From NCBI RefSeq assembly GCF_001293565.1, contig NZ_JXMU01000025.1, forward strand, positions 1 through 56,916: a stretch of DNA of 56,916 bases, in the 5' to 3' direction. Below are positions 34,582 through 43,649 of this stretch, piece by piece. The notes beneath the pieces are model-generated. The model ran no database searches. It was given only the letters and a program-made list of their open reading frames with translations, and was not told the origin of the DNA. The DNA comes from Ahrensia marina. GTDB taxonomy: Bacteria > Pseudomonadota > Alphaproteobacteria > Rhizobiales > Rhizobiaceae. Made by a program: the position numbers and the translations under genes. Positions within the stretch are counted from its first letter, which is position 1. Every line of letters begins with the position of its first letter.

Positions 34582-35673
34582 TTAGCCGTGGCTGCTTTCA
34601 AATTCATCGTAGCCAAATTCACGGCACAGGGTCAAAGAACCATCCAGTTCCCTGATAACGATGGACGGCATTTTAACGCCGTTAAACCAGTTCTTTTTAA
34701 CCAGCGTGTAACCGGCGGCGTCACCGATCGACAGCCGGTCGCCAATTTTAAGCGGCTCTTTGAACGAGCGCTCGCCAAAAACATCGCCAGCCAGACACGA
34801 CTTGCCGCAGATCATATATTCATGATCACCTTCGCTCTCTAACGTGGCGCTTTCACGGTAAATCAGCAAATCAAGCATATGGGCTTCAACCGAACTATCA
34901 ACGATAGCCAGTTTTTTCTCGTTCTCCAAAAGGTCAAGAACCGTCACTTCCAGACTAGCCGTTCCGGTGATGGCCGCTTCACCCGGCTCAAGATAGACCT
35001 GCACATCAAACCGTTCGGAAAATTCTTTCAGGCGTGCCGCCAGCTTGTCGAGCGGGTAGCCTTCGCCGGTAAAATGAATTCCGCCGCCAAGGCTTACCCA
35101 TTCCAGCTTGGCAAGAAACGAGCCGAACTCGCCCTCAATGCGCTCTAACTGCTGGGAAAATTTCTCGAAATCATCATTCTCGCAATTATAGTGGATCATA
35201 ACGCCGCTAATGCGGTCGGCATAATGATTGAGCGTGTTAACGTCCCACTCGCCCAAACGGCTGAAGCGGCGTGACGGGTCCGCCAGATCAAAGCCGGATG
35301 TCGAAAAGCCCGGGTTCAAACGCAAGCCGCGCTTGATGTCCGCAGTTTTTTCATCGAAACGCTCAAGCTGACCGGCCGAATTGAAGATGATTTTATCGGC
35401 ATATGTAATCGCCTCATCAATTTCATGATCGGCCCAGGCTACGGAATAGGCATGGGTTTCCTTGCCGAATTTCTCGCGTCCGAGTTTCAATTCGTAAAGG
35501 CTGCTTGAGGTCGTGCCATCCATGTGGCCGCGCATCGTGCCGAAAACCGGCCATGTGGCAAAACATTTAAGCGCAAGCAGGCACTTTGCACCCGATGCCT
35601 CACGCAAATAATCCATCTTGGCCATGTTGGCAGCAAGCTTGGACCGGTCAATCAAGTAATAAGGTGTTTGCAT
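34582..35673 (-). CDS. nspC: Carboxynorspermidine decarboxylase
   Basis: A 363-residue PLP enzyme of the alanine-racemase-fold decarboxylases. The Lys that binds PLP lies in LLALKCFATW (about residue 36). The glycine-rich phosphate site VSLGGGIHFTGEGYPL and the active-site Cys in MICGKSCLAGD are present. It decarboxylates carboxy(nor)spermidine to yield spermidine or norspermidine. This aspartate-semialdehyde route replaces the S-adenosylmethionine route in many bacteria. It is first gene of the two-gene unit with the dehydrogenase. Confidence 0.92.
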   Translation of the reverse strand: MQTPYYLIDRSKLAANMAKMDYLREASGAKCLLALKCFATWPVFGTMRGHMDGTTSSSLYELKLGREKFGKETHAYSVAWADHEIDEAITYADKIIFNSAGQLERFDEKTADIKRGLRLNPGFSTSGFDLADPSRRFSRLGEWDVNTLNHYADRISGVMIHYNCENDDFEKFSQQLERIEGEFGSFLAKLEWVSLGGGIHFTGEGYPLDKLAARLKEFSERFDVQVYLEPGEAAITGTASLEVTVLDLLENEKKLAIVDSSVEAHMLDLLIYRESATLESEGDHEYMICGKSCLAGDVFGERSFKEPLKIGDRLSIGDAAGYTLVKKNWFNGVKMPSIVIRELDGSLTLCREFGYDEFESSHG

Positions 35674-35753
35674 TCAAATTCCCGCTCAAGCCCTGACTTT
35701 GATCAGCATAAAGGCGACCAATGACACAATCTTATGACAAATGAGCTTTTGGG

Positions 35754-36635
35754 TCAGCCCATTGAATTAAGATGTCCATGTAGGCGATCGCGCACGCCGC
35801 GCAACCCCTTATAATCAAGTTGCGCTTCGTTAAGCGCCATAAGTTGCATATTAAGGTCGCCAACAAGATGCGGGTTGCGCTGCAAAGCCGCCAGCGGATC
35901 AACAAAAACACCGATGGTGAACAGAATATCTGTGCCCCCGGGCAGCTTGGTCAATGTTTGCATCTCGCCGCGTAAAAACAGGCGCGCCAAATCTTCCATA
36001 TCCGCAAAGTCGCCGTCTTCCGGCACCGGTAAATGCAGATCATCAACCGAATGGAGCGACCAGTTATGCCGGTCGACCGTTGCGCCAATCTGCAACCCGT
36101 CAAACATGCGCTCGATGATTTTCGCCTTGCGTGTTCCTTCAGTAAATCCGGGAACAGGCGCGTGGACCTCGGCCATGATTTTCCCGATCTTGTCGCGCAT
36201 ATTCCAAGCAGACGGGAAACAGACGCATCCGCAGGACAATTGCCAGCCATCGGCAGTCTTGCTCATGATCACAAGGTCATCGGCAACCAGCTTGGAGGCC
36301 GTAAGAAGCGATGGTTCTGTCGCATCAATCTGAACGCCGCATTGCCCGCCATCAGCCAATACACGGATATTATTTCCTGCTTTCTGGTAGGTATCGGGAA
36401 ATGTCGTCAAAAGATGTTCACTGACAAGCTCGAAAACCTGTTCTTGAGCAGCTTCTGTGCCGCCAATATCGGCAAACACCAGATCAAATTCGGCATTTAG
36501 CAATGTCGATTTTTCAGCCAGATATGCGCCCATTCCTTCAAACGGGCGCAACCAATGAGCATCGCGCTCCTTTGGTGCGACGCCAATTTCAAATGCCTTT
36601 GGCAACGCGGCCAATTGCGGGGAACGATCACGCAT
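35754..36635 (-). CDS. Haem-dependent oxidative N-demethylase alpha-like protein (DUF3445)
   Basis: A 293-residue protein of DUF3445. The core CFPSAWNMRDKIGKIMAEVH, then APVPGF, and RHNWSLHSVDDLHLP are the family marks; His and Cys in these segments are candidate haem ligands. The founding member is the alpha subunit of a dimethylamine/amine monooxygenase, but no beta or gamma subunit genes are next to it, so this looks like a stand-alone member of unknown substrate. It starts 14 bases after the pepF stop and is probably co-transcribed. Confidence 0.8.
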   Translation of the reverse strand: MRDRSPQLAALPKAFEIGVAPKERDAHWLRPFEGMGAYLAEKSTLLNAEFDLVFADIGGTEAAQEQVFELVSEHLLTTFPDTYQKAGNNIRVLADGGQCGVQIDATEPSLLTASKLVADDLVIMSKTADGWQLSCGCVCFPSAWNMRDKIGKIMAEVHAPVPGFTEGTRKAKIIERMFDGLQIGATVDRHNWSLHSVDDLHLPVPEDGDFADMEDLARLFLRGEMQTLTKLPGGTDILFTIGVFVDPLAALQRNPHLVGDLNMQLMALNEAQLDYKGLRGVRDRLHGHLNSMG

Positions 36636-36649
36636 TATCAGTGCCGGAC

Positions 36650-38506
36650 CTAGTCTTCCATCGCTTCAAGCTCATCGATAATCTCTTCAATGACGCTGAG
36701 GCCTTTTTTCCAGAACTCAGGATCAGAAGCATCAAGGCCAAATGGTGCCAGCAATTCAGAATGATGCTTGGTGCCACCGGCACGCAGCATATCCATATAT
36801 TTATCCTGAAATCCGCTCTCGGCATTTTGATAAACGGCATAGAGCGAGTTCACCAGACAATCACCAAATGCATAGGCATAAACATAGAACGGTGAATGGA
36901 TGAAGTGCGGAATATAGGCCCAGAAGTTCTCATACCCTTCATTAAGCTCCACCGCCGGGCCCAAGCTTTCCGCCTGCACTTCCATCCAGAACTGGCCAAG
37001 CTGTTCTGATGTGATTTCACCCTCACGGCGGGCTTCATGCACTTTGCGCTCAAACATGTAAAACGCGATCTGCCGCACGACCGTGTTGATCATGTCTTCG
37101 GCTTTTTGCGCCAGCATTGCCTTGCGTTCACGCTTGTCCTCAACCTTTTCAAGCATAAAGCGGAAGGTCAGCATTTCACCAAACACGGAAGCGGTCTCGG
37201 CCAGCGTTAGCGGTGTGGACGCCATCAACGCCCCCTGCTCACCCGCAAGAACCTGATGCACGCCATGACCAAGCTCATGCGCCATCACCATCACATCACG
37301 TGGCTTGCCCAGATAGTTGAGCAGCACATAAGGGTGAACGGACGGGACACAGGGATGGGAAAATGCGCCCGGCGCTTTGCCTTCGCGCACCGGCGCATCA
37401 ATCCAGTTCTTATCGAAAAACAATTGTGCAATATCCGCCATTTCAGGCAAAAATCCGCTATAGGCTGCAAGCACCGTATCTTTCGCATCATCCCAGGCAA
37501 CAACGGCATTGGGCGTTTCCGGCAATGGCGCATTGCGGTCCCAGGCATTCAGTTTATCCATGCCCAGCCATTTGGCTTTCATCGCGTAATAGCGGTGTGA
37601 AATACGCGGAAAGCTTTCGCGTACAGCCTCTACCAGCGCATCGACGACTTCGCGCTCAACACGATTGTCCAGATGGCGGCTGTCAGCCACATCCTCGAAC
37701 CCGCGCCAACGGTCAGAAATTTCCTTATCCTTGGCGAGCGTGTTGGTAATCAGCGTAAAGACGCGGATGTCATTGCCAAACTTCTTTGCAATCGCCTCGA
37801 ATGCTTTTCTACGAATGTCGACATCCGGCTCCTGAAGCAGATTAAACACGCGCTCCGACGTCAGTTCCTTGCCATCGACATTAAACCGCATTGCGTTGGA
37901 GGTTTCATCAAACAGACGGTTAAAAGCGCCGCGGCTGGTAAGGGACTTTTCATGGAAAAGTTGCTCAATACGGTCTTCCAACTGAAAGGGCTTGTCCTTG
38001 CGCAAATCCTCAAGCCAAGGTTTGTAATGTGCTGCAAGCTCGTCGCTTGATATTGCTTTTTGCAATTGCTCGTCTTCAAGCAGGTTGAGCTCAAGACCAA
38101 AGAACAAAAGATGCGAACCGGCATCTGTCAGTTTCTGCTGGGCATCGCCGTAAAACTTTGCCCGTGCAGGATCGGACGTGTCACTGGCGTAAAGCAAACC
38201 GGCATAAGAGCCGATACGTCCGACAATCTCTTGAATTTCTTCGAACCGTTTGACCGCTTGTCCCAACTTTCCGTTGGCGGCAGCCACAGCCAGCTTGCCT
38301 TTCCAGGCTTCTTCAAATTCCGCACTATCAGTTTTGACCTTTTCAAAATCGGCTGCCAGCTCTTTGGAATCCAGCGACGGATAAAGATCCTCCAGCCGCC
38401 AGAGCGGCAGGCTGGCTTCATCAAGCGTGTGCGCACCGCCCTCAGCGGAAGCTGCCCATTGTTGAGATTTCATATTTTCAATCACATCTTGTGCCATGAG
38501 CGACAT
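36650..38506 (-). CDS. pepF: M3 family oligoendopeptidase
   Basis: A 618-residue zinc metallopeptidase of the PepF group. The zinc site HELGH (in VMAHELGHGVHQVL) lies near residue 408, and the downstream Glu is in LAETASVFGEML. The Y-x-x-H-x-type substrate region HFIHSPFYVYAYAFG follows. It degrades short peptides in the cytosol. The start at 38506 follows CAGGAAAAT; the frame continues upstream to 38626 but that part overlaps the divergent regulator's promoter. A signal peptide is absent. Confidence 0.91.
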   Translation of the reverse strand: MSLMAQDVIENMKSQQWAASAEGGAHTLDEASLPLWRLEDLYPSLDSKELAADFEKVKTDSAEFEEAWKGKLAVAAANGKLGQAVKRFEEIQEIVGRIGSYAGLLYASDTSDPARAKFYGDAQQKLTDAGSHLLFFGLELNLLEDEQLQKAISSDELAAHYKPWLEDLRKDKPFQLEDRIEQLFHEKSLTSRGAFNRLFDETSNAMRFNVDGKELTSERVFNLLQEPDVDIRRKAFEAIAKKFGNDIRVFTLITNTLAKDKEISDRWRGFEDVADSRHLDNRVEREVVDALVEAVRESFPRISHRYYAMKAKWLGMDKLNAWDRNAPLPETPNAVVAWDDAKDTVLAAYSGFLPEMADIAQLFFDKNWIDAPVREGKAPGAFSHPCVPSVHPYVLLNYLGKPRDVMVMAHELGHGVHQVLAGEQGALMASTPLTLAETASVFGEMLTFRFMLEKVEDKRERKAMLAQKAEDMINTVVRQIAFYMFERKVHEARREGEITSEQLGQFWMEVQAESLGPAVELNEGYENFWAYIPHFIHSPFYVYAYAFGDCLVNSLYAVYQNAESGFQDKYMDMLRAGGTKHHSELLAPFGLDASDPEFWKKGLSVIEEIIDELEAMED

Positions 38507-38641
38507 ATTTTCCTGTCCAGCGGACCCGAGCAGAGAAGTACCTGCAATTTTACCGTTTAAATTAGGGCTGTCTTTAGCCGTTTGTGCCAATTTGATGGTG
38601 AACTTCAAATTCAGCGTCGAATCCAAGCTTAAGGACAGAAT

Positions 38642-40168
38642 TTGTCAACGCAAGCCACCAAATCCACGATTTTAATTGTCGATGATGATCCGGTTCAGCG
38701 CCGCGTCTTGCAAGCTGCGATTGAAAACATGGGATATCTGACTTGGTGCTGTGAAAACGGCGAGACCGCCATTGATGCTCTGTCAGGCAATCATGCAACT
38801 GAGGTTGCTGCTATTGTTCTGGATTTGATAATGCCGGGAATTGACGGCCACGGCGTTCTGACGTTCATGCGTGATCATGAAATACAAAAACCTGTTATCG
38901 TTCAAACGGCACAAGGCGGCATGGAAACGGCGGTCAAAGCGATGCGCGCAGGCGCGTTTGATTTCGTTATCAAGCCTGTTTCTCCCGAACGTCTGAGAAC
39001 CTCCATAAATGACGCGCTTAGAATTGAAGCGGTGAAACGCGCCCCGAAAAAGCAGCATATTGAAGCAGTTTTCAATCGCACAAATACGCAAAAGATAATT
39101 GCGTCCAGCGATAAAATGAACCGTGTTGCCGAATTGGTCGAACGCGCTGCAGCCAGCGACATTCCTGTTCTAATTGAAGGGGATTCAGGTACCGGCAAGG
39201 AGTTAATTGCCAAATCAATTCAGGCAAAGAGCGACAGATCATCCAAACCGATGGTGATCGTCAATTGCGGTGCCATCCCCGAAAATCTGGTCGAAAGCAT
39301 TTTGTTCGGCCATGAAAAAGGAGCCTTTACCGGCGCGACCGAAAAACATACGGGCAAATTCGTTGAAGCGAACGGCGGCACGCTATTTCTAGACGAAATC
39401 GGTGAATTGCCGCTCAGCGCTCAAGTAAAGCTGCTACGCGCAATTCAGGAAGGCGAAGTCGAGCCGGTTGGCGCAAACACCAGCCGGAAAGTTGATATCA
39501 GGCTTATTTCGGCAACAAACCGCGATCTGATTGCGGCTGTTCGCGAAAACCGGTTCCGCGAGGATCTGTATTATCGTCTTAATGTATTCCCGATTTTGGT
39601 GCCGCCACTGCGCAACCGCCGTGGAGACATTAGAGCTTTAACCGAGCATTTTATTGCCCGTCACAATGCCGGTCAGCAAAGCTTTACCGCGCGCAACATT
39701 ACAGATGCCGCGATTCATTTGCTTGAGCGTTATGACTGGCCTGGCAACATACGTCAGTTGGAAAACACGATTTTCCGCGCGATGGTGCTGTGTGACCGCG
39801 CCACGCTCGACGTACAGGACTTCCAGCATATTCAGGCACAAATGGATATGCCCGCTGCCGTAGAAAGGCAAGCACAGGCAAAGGTAGTTGACGCCCCTGA
39901 CCTGGCGCCGGAATATCCGGTGGGCAGAAGCGATAATGATATAGCTTCCGACGACATCGATAGTGAACTTTCAAACATTGAAAACTTCATGATCGACGGC
40001 GAAGGCCATATGCGTTCATTGTCGGAAATTGAAATGCTCGCCATCAGGCATGCCATCGCCCATTACAGCGGTCAAATGAGCGAAGTTGCAAGGCGTTTGG
40101 GCATTGGCCGTTCGACGCTTTACCGAAAGCTCAAAGAGTATGATATCGAGCCGGATGCGCTGGTCTAA
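38642..40168 (+). CDS. Sigma-54-dependent response regulator, orphan
   Basis: A 508-residue NtrC-class regulator. The receiver domain (1-120) has phosphoacceptor Asp61 (VLDLIMPG). The AAA+ domain (about 150-390) has Walker A GDSGTGKE near 180, GAFTGA near 227 (intact, so sigma-54 contact is expected) and Walker [13 protein letters not shown] Fis-type helix-turn-helix ([18 protein letters not shown]) is at the C-terminus. The start is TTG 38642 with AAGGA six bases upstream. No histidine kinase gene is adjacent. It is divergent from pepF. Confidence 0.92.
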   Translation: MSTQATKSTILIVDDDPVQRRVLQAAIENMGYLTWCCENGETAIDALSGNHATEVAAIVLDLIMPGIDGHGVLTFMRDHEIQKPVIVQTAQGGMETAVKAMRAGAFDFVIKPVSPERLRTSINDALRIEAVKRAPKKQHIEAVFNRTNTQKIIASSDKMNRVAELVERAAASDIPVLIEGDSGTGKELIAKSIQAKSDRSSKPMVIVNCGAIPENLVESILFGHEKGAFTGATEKHTGKFVEANGGTLFLDEIGELPLSAQVKLLRAIQEGEVEPVGANTSRKVDIRLISATNRDLIAAVRENRFREDLYYRLNVFPILVPPLRNRRGDIRALTEHFIARHNAGQQSFTARNITDAAIHLLERYDWPGNIRQLENTIFRAMVLCDRATLDVQDFQHIQAQMDMPAAVERQAQAKVVDAPDLAPEYPVGRSDNDIASDDIDSELSNIENFMIDGEGHMRSLSEIEMLAIRHAIAHYSGQMSEVARRLGIGRSTLYRKLKEYDIEPDALV

Positions 40169-40181
40169 AGACCGTCCGGCG

Positions 40182-40376
40182 TTAAGTATCTGCTAACCAT
40201 AAATCAAAAACCGGCTAAAACGGCATCTTTTGTCATTGTTCCACCGCATTTGCGGTTGATGACAGTGTTCGGGATGGACTGTTGATGCTGGACTTTGGAC
40301 ACAGACCCTCTATGTAATTTCTAGCGTTTGCAATTGGAAACTCACAATGGCACAACGCTAAGAGCCGGTTAACCAT
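40182..40376. promoter_or_regulatory. Two CtrA-like sites before the DUF882 gene
   Basis: TTAA-N7-CTAACCAT lies at 40182-40200 and CTAA-N7-TTAACCAT at 40358-40376. Each has one mismatch to the TTAA-N7-TTAACC CtrA consensus and both keep TAACCAT. They lie in the 268-base region between the sigma-54 regulator and the cell-wall peptidase gene, which otherwise shows nothing. Confidence 0.5.
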
Positions 40377-40436
40377 AATGATGTATTCAGTTCTGGTTAT
40401 AACAACTAAGAGCAGCGTGCCTTGATTTTTGATCAT

Positions 40437-42386
40437 ATGTTTAAAAACCAAATAACATCTATGTCTGGCAGAAATTTTCTGACCAGATTTGTTGTTGTGT
40501 TCGCCATTTCAGTTCTTGCGGCAACCAGCTTTGCGCCTGAAGCATCGGCCGAAACCCGCTCTTTGAAGCTTTATTATATCCACACGAAAGAAAAAGCGGA
40601 GATCGTCTATAAGAAGAATGGGCGGTACGTTTCCAGCGGTTTGAATAAGATCAACCGTTTCTTGCGTGACTGGCGACGTAACGAGCCGACAAAAATGGAC
40701 CCTGCGCTGTTGGATTTGGTGTGGGAAGCTTATCGCGCTTCCGGTTCGCGCAATTATATACATGTTGTTTCGGCCTATCGTTCACCGGCAACCAATGCGA
40801 TGCTGCGTAAAACCCGTGGTGGCCAGGCCAAAAAAAGCCAGCATATGCTTGGCAAGGCGATGGATTTTTATATCCCCGGCGTCTCCGTTAAAAAACTTCG
40901 TGAAATCGGCTTTAAACTTGGCGGTGGCGGCGTTGGTTATTATCCGCGCTCCGGCGTGCCTTTCGTTCATTTGGACACAGGTAACGTCCGTGCATGGCCA
41001 CGCATGAGCCGCGGTGAATTGACAAGACTCTTCCCGCGCGGTGGCACATTGCATTTACCGCCGGACGGCAAACCCCTGCCCGGCTATGACAGAGCAATGG
41101 CAGCTTACAAAGCACGCAAACGCAATGGCGGCGGCCCTGTAATCGAAGATAAGAAACGCAGCGGCGGTCTGCTAACAGCACTGTTTGGCGGACGCGACGA
41201 AGAAGAGGATAATGCGGAAGCAGCAACAGCAGTTGCCGCGACGCCTAAAGCGGCGGTGCGCCCGCAAGCAGCGCCGAAACCAGCCGACACGCCGGGAACA
41301 GTTCTTGCGGCTCTGCCAACACGCGCTTTGCCGGTACCATCTTCTGCGCCTAGAAACCGCTCGATTGAAAGCGCGGTCCCTGTCGCCATTTCTGCGGCAG
41401 CCCCGGTTCCAGAGCCAACACCTGAGCCACAGGCTGAAATTGCCAGCGCCCCTGAACTGCCGACATACGAAATTCCCGTTCCGGTCACCCGTCCGAACGT
41501 GTTGATTGCGCGCGCTGATGCGCCCGTTAACAGACAATCGGCACAGGATTTGGAGAACGCCTTGGCGCGTGCAAACCAGCCTGCACAAGCTGAACCGGAC
41601 GTCACGGACGGCAATGCTGCTATTGCCGCTGCAATAGACAGCAATGTCAATGCCGCCGAAGAGCAGACAGAACTTGCCTATGCAATCCCTGTACCGACAC
41701 CGGCACCGGAACGTGCTGCGCCTGCAGCAGAAACGATCGAACTTGCAAGCCTTCCGGCGCCTGAAAAGCCGCAGAGAATTGATGAGCCTGCCAAGGCAAT
41801 TACGCAGGCTGAAAAATCGACGCAGGACGACACCACCGTTGTTGCCTACGCTCCACCGAACCGTGGCATAAATCTACCTTCAGCAACACCGAAGCCGCTT
41901 GCTGAAGAAAAGGTAGAACCTGCTGCGGCCGCTCCGGCTCCGAAAGCAAAATCCGGCCGCGTAGCAAAACAGAAAGAAGCTGCCACAGACGAAACATTGA
42001 CAGCGTCGCTCAACGTGTCCGAAGAAGTTACGACAACGCCGAAGAATGCGCGTCCGAAAGCAAGCGATACAAATATCGTTGCCGCACCATCGGCAAAAAT
42101 CGTTCCGGTTGATCAAATCGACCAGTCCCGATTCGGCTCATGGTCCACGGCCAGCGCATCAATCACGCAGGATGGCCGCGCCAGCGAACGCCCTGACTTC
42201 ATTCAGAACGCCACAAGAGCGGTTCCAAGCGTCGTATACACATCGGGCTTTTCCAAAGACCCGCCGCCGGATACGAACTCATTCAGCGGCAATGCAGTGA
42301 CATTTCTTGCTGTTGCCAAATTTGAGGGCGGATCGGGTTCCGGTGACGGTCGCGGCGAACCGCTTCAAATCCGCGTACCCAACTAA
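40437..42386 (+). CDS. DUF882 (M15-like) cell-wall peptidase with long Pro/Ala-rich tail
   Basis: A protein of about 649 residues. A signal segment (FLTRFVVVFAISVLAATSFAPEASA) precedes the DUF882/YcbK domain (about 40-190). The latter has HVVSAYRSPATNAMLR, SQHMLGKAMDFYIPG and GVPFVHLDTGNVRAWPR, the zinc and substrate residues of the M15 fold. The remaining 450 residues are low-complexity Ala/Pro/Glu-rich, with recurring YxIPVPxxxP motifs, and probably disordered. It likely trims peptidoglycan peptides in the periplasm. The start is uncertain (TTG 40422, ATG 40437, ATG 40461; no clear ribosome site). A terminator follows. Confidence 0.83.
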   Translation: MFKNQITSMSGRNFLTRFVVVFAISVLAATSFAPEASAETRSLKLYYIHTKEKAEIVYKKNGRYVSSGLNKINRFLRDWRRNEPTKMDPALLDLVWEAYRASGSRNYIHVVSAYRSPATNAMLRKTRGGQAKKSQHMLGKAMDFYIPGVSVKKLREIGFKLGGGGVGYYPRSGVPFVHLDTGNVRAWPRMSRGELTRLFPRGGTLHLPPDGKPLPGYDRAMAAYKARKRNGGGPVIEDKKRSGGLLTALFGGRDEEEDNAEAATAVAATPKAAVRPQAAPKPADTPGTVLAALPTRALPVPSSAPRNRSIESAVPVAISAAAPVPEPTPEPQAEIASAPELPTYEIPVPVTRPNVLIARADAPVNRQSAQDLENALARANQPAQAEPDVTDGNAAIAAAIDSNVNAAEEQTELAYAIPVPTPAPERAAPAAETIELASLPAPEKPQRIDEPAKAITQAEKSTQDDTTVVAYAPPNRGINLPSATPKPLAEEKVEPAAAAPAPKAKSGRVAKQKEAATDETLTASLNVSEEVTTTPKNARPKASDTNIVAAPSAKIVPVDQIDQSRFGSWSTASASITQDGRASERPDFIQNATRAVPSVVYTSGFSKDPPPDTNSFSGNAVTFLAVAKFEGGSGSGDGRGEPLQIRVPN

Positions 42387-42406
42387 TTTCGGATTTCAAA
42401 CAAACA

Positions 42407-42433
42407 AAAGGCTGCCGATTGGCAGCCTTTTTT
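42407..42433. terminator. Bidirectional terminator between the DUF882 gene and gapR
   Basis: AAAGGCTGCC (42407-42416) pairs perfectly with GGCAGCCTTT (42421-42430) around GATT, with T on the right and A on the left, between convergent genes. Confidence 0.92.
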
Positions 42434-42453
42434 CATTCTCACGAATAAAAGAA

Positions 42454-42726
42454 TTATTCGTCGGAAGGCGCTGTATCCGCAGGCGCCATACCCAGAGCAT
42501 GCAGGTAAAGATCCAGGATCGCTTCATGTTCCAAACGCTCGTTCATGTCCTGCTTGCGAAGGGACACAACTTTGCGAAGGACTTTAACATCAAAGCCGTT
42601 GCCTTTGGCTTCTGCATAAATTTCTTTTATGTCATCCGCGATTGTTTTCTTTTCTTCTTCAAGACGCTCGATCCGCTCGACAAACGCCCGAAGCTGATCA
42701 CTTGCGACACCTTGAATATCAGACAT
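42454..42726 (-). CDS. gapR: GapR-type nucleoid-associated protein (DUF2312)
   Basis: A 90-residue protein of DUF2312. It has [33 protein letters not shown] and [13 protein letters not shown], the helical dimer/tetramer scaffold of Caulobacter GapR. GapR clamps overtwisted AT-rich DNA ahead of replication and transcription and stimulates topoisomerases. The C-terminal tail ([10 protein letters not shown]) is short and acidic. The assignment rests on strong family similarity. It is monocistronic, with a terminator after it. Confidence 0.92.
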   Translation of the reverse strand: MSDIQGVASDQLRAFVERIERLEEEKKTIADDIKEIYAEAKGNGFDVKVLRKVVSLRKQDMNERLEHEAILDLYLHALGMAPADTAPSDE

Positions 42727-42904
42727 ATTGGAAACTCCACTGGAAAGATTGAAGGCCTGATTTGCCGTAGCTCACTGGTCGGGTCAAGCAAAAACAGAAG
42801 AAATTTTAAACTTCAGAAAAAGAGCATTCACGGGAACAAAAACGATTGTCTCCGCATTGAGCAACAAAGGCGCTTATGCGCCCAAATTTGTACTGGAGTT
42901 CAAA

Positions 42905-43582
42905 ATGACATTATCAAGCAACAAACGTTTACCCGTTTCTATCGCAGCACTGCTGCTGACATCCACCGCAGCATATGCCGCCGACGCAATTGACCCAATC
43001 CCCGAACCACAGCCAGTATTTGAAGAGCCGGTGCCTGAGCGCTTCTCTTGGACAGGCGGCTACTTCGGCGCCACGCTCGGTTATGGTTGGGGAAATGCCG
43101 ACATCCTGGATGGTACAGGTGCACTGGTCACCTCAACGGATCCTGACGGCGTGATTGCCGGCGGCTTTGCCGGTTACAACTACCAGTTTGCAAATGGTGT
43201 CGTTATCGGCGGTGAAGCATCCGTCGACTATTTCGGTGTGAGAGAGGACCTTGGCGCCGGCGCTGAATTTGAAGGTGAGTATCTTGCCACGATCGGCCCA
43301 CGCCTCGGTTACGCATTTGACCGCGCTCTATTCTACGTTGAAGGCGGTTATGCCCGCGCAGGCGCTCAGTTGAACCAAGGTGGTGCGACCGGCGATGCGG
43401 AATTTGATGGTTACTACGCAGGTGTCGGCATGGATTATGCCGTTACCGACAATGTATTTGCCGGTCTGAAATATAACTACCATGATTTTGGCGGCGATGA
43501 CGTGTCAGTCGGCGGCGCACCATTTACGGTCGATGACTTCGACACCCATACTGTTAAAGCACGTGTTGGTTTCAAGTTCTAA
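42905..43582 (+). CDS. Omp25/RopB-like outer-membrane beta-barrel protein
   Basis: A 225-residue protein. The signal peptide ends AAYA, followed by a Pro-rich PIPEPQPVFEEPVPE spacer. An eight-strand barrel starts FSWTGGYFGATLGYGWG and ends THTVKARVGFKF with the C-terminal Phe needed for insertion. This is the Omp25/Omp31/RopB family dominant in rhizobial and Brucella outer membranes. The start at 42905 follows GGAG; the longer frame has no support. A GGCGC/GCGCC hairpin (42869-42882) lies in the leader, of unknown effect. Confidence 0.9.
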   Translation: MTLSSNKRLPVSIAALLLTSTAAYAADAIDPIPEPQPVFEEPVPERFSWTGGYFGATLGYGWGNADILDGTGALVTSTDPDGVIAGGFAGYNYQFANGVVIGGEASVDYFGVREDLGAGAEFEGEYLATIGPRLGYAFDRALFYVEGGYARAGAQLNQGGATGDAEFDGYYAGVGMDYAVTDNVFAGLKYNYHDFGGDDVSVGGAPFTVDDFDTHTVKARVGFKF

Positions 43583-43604
43583 TAGAAGACTTGAGCATGT
43601 ATCA

Positions 43605-43633
43605 AAAAGGGCAGCTTCAAGCTGCCCTTTTTA
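43605..43633. terminator. Bidirectional terminator after the Omp25-like gene and gltD
   Basis: AAAGGGCAGCTT pairs with AAGCTGCCCTTT around a minimal loop, with T and A runs on the two sides, between convergent genes. Confidence 0.92.
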
Positions 43634-43649
43634 TATGCGTTAGAATTTC

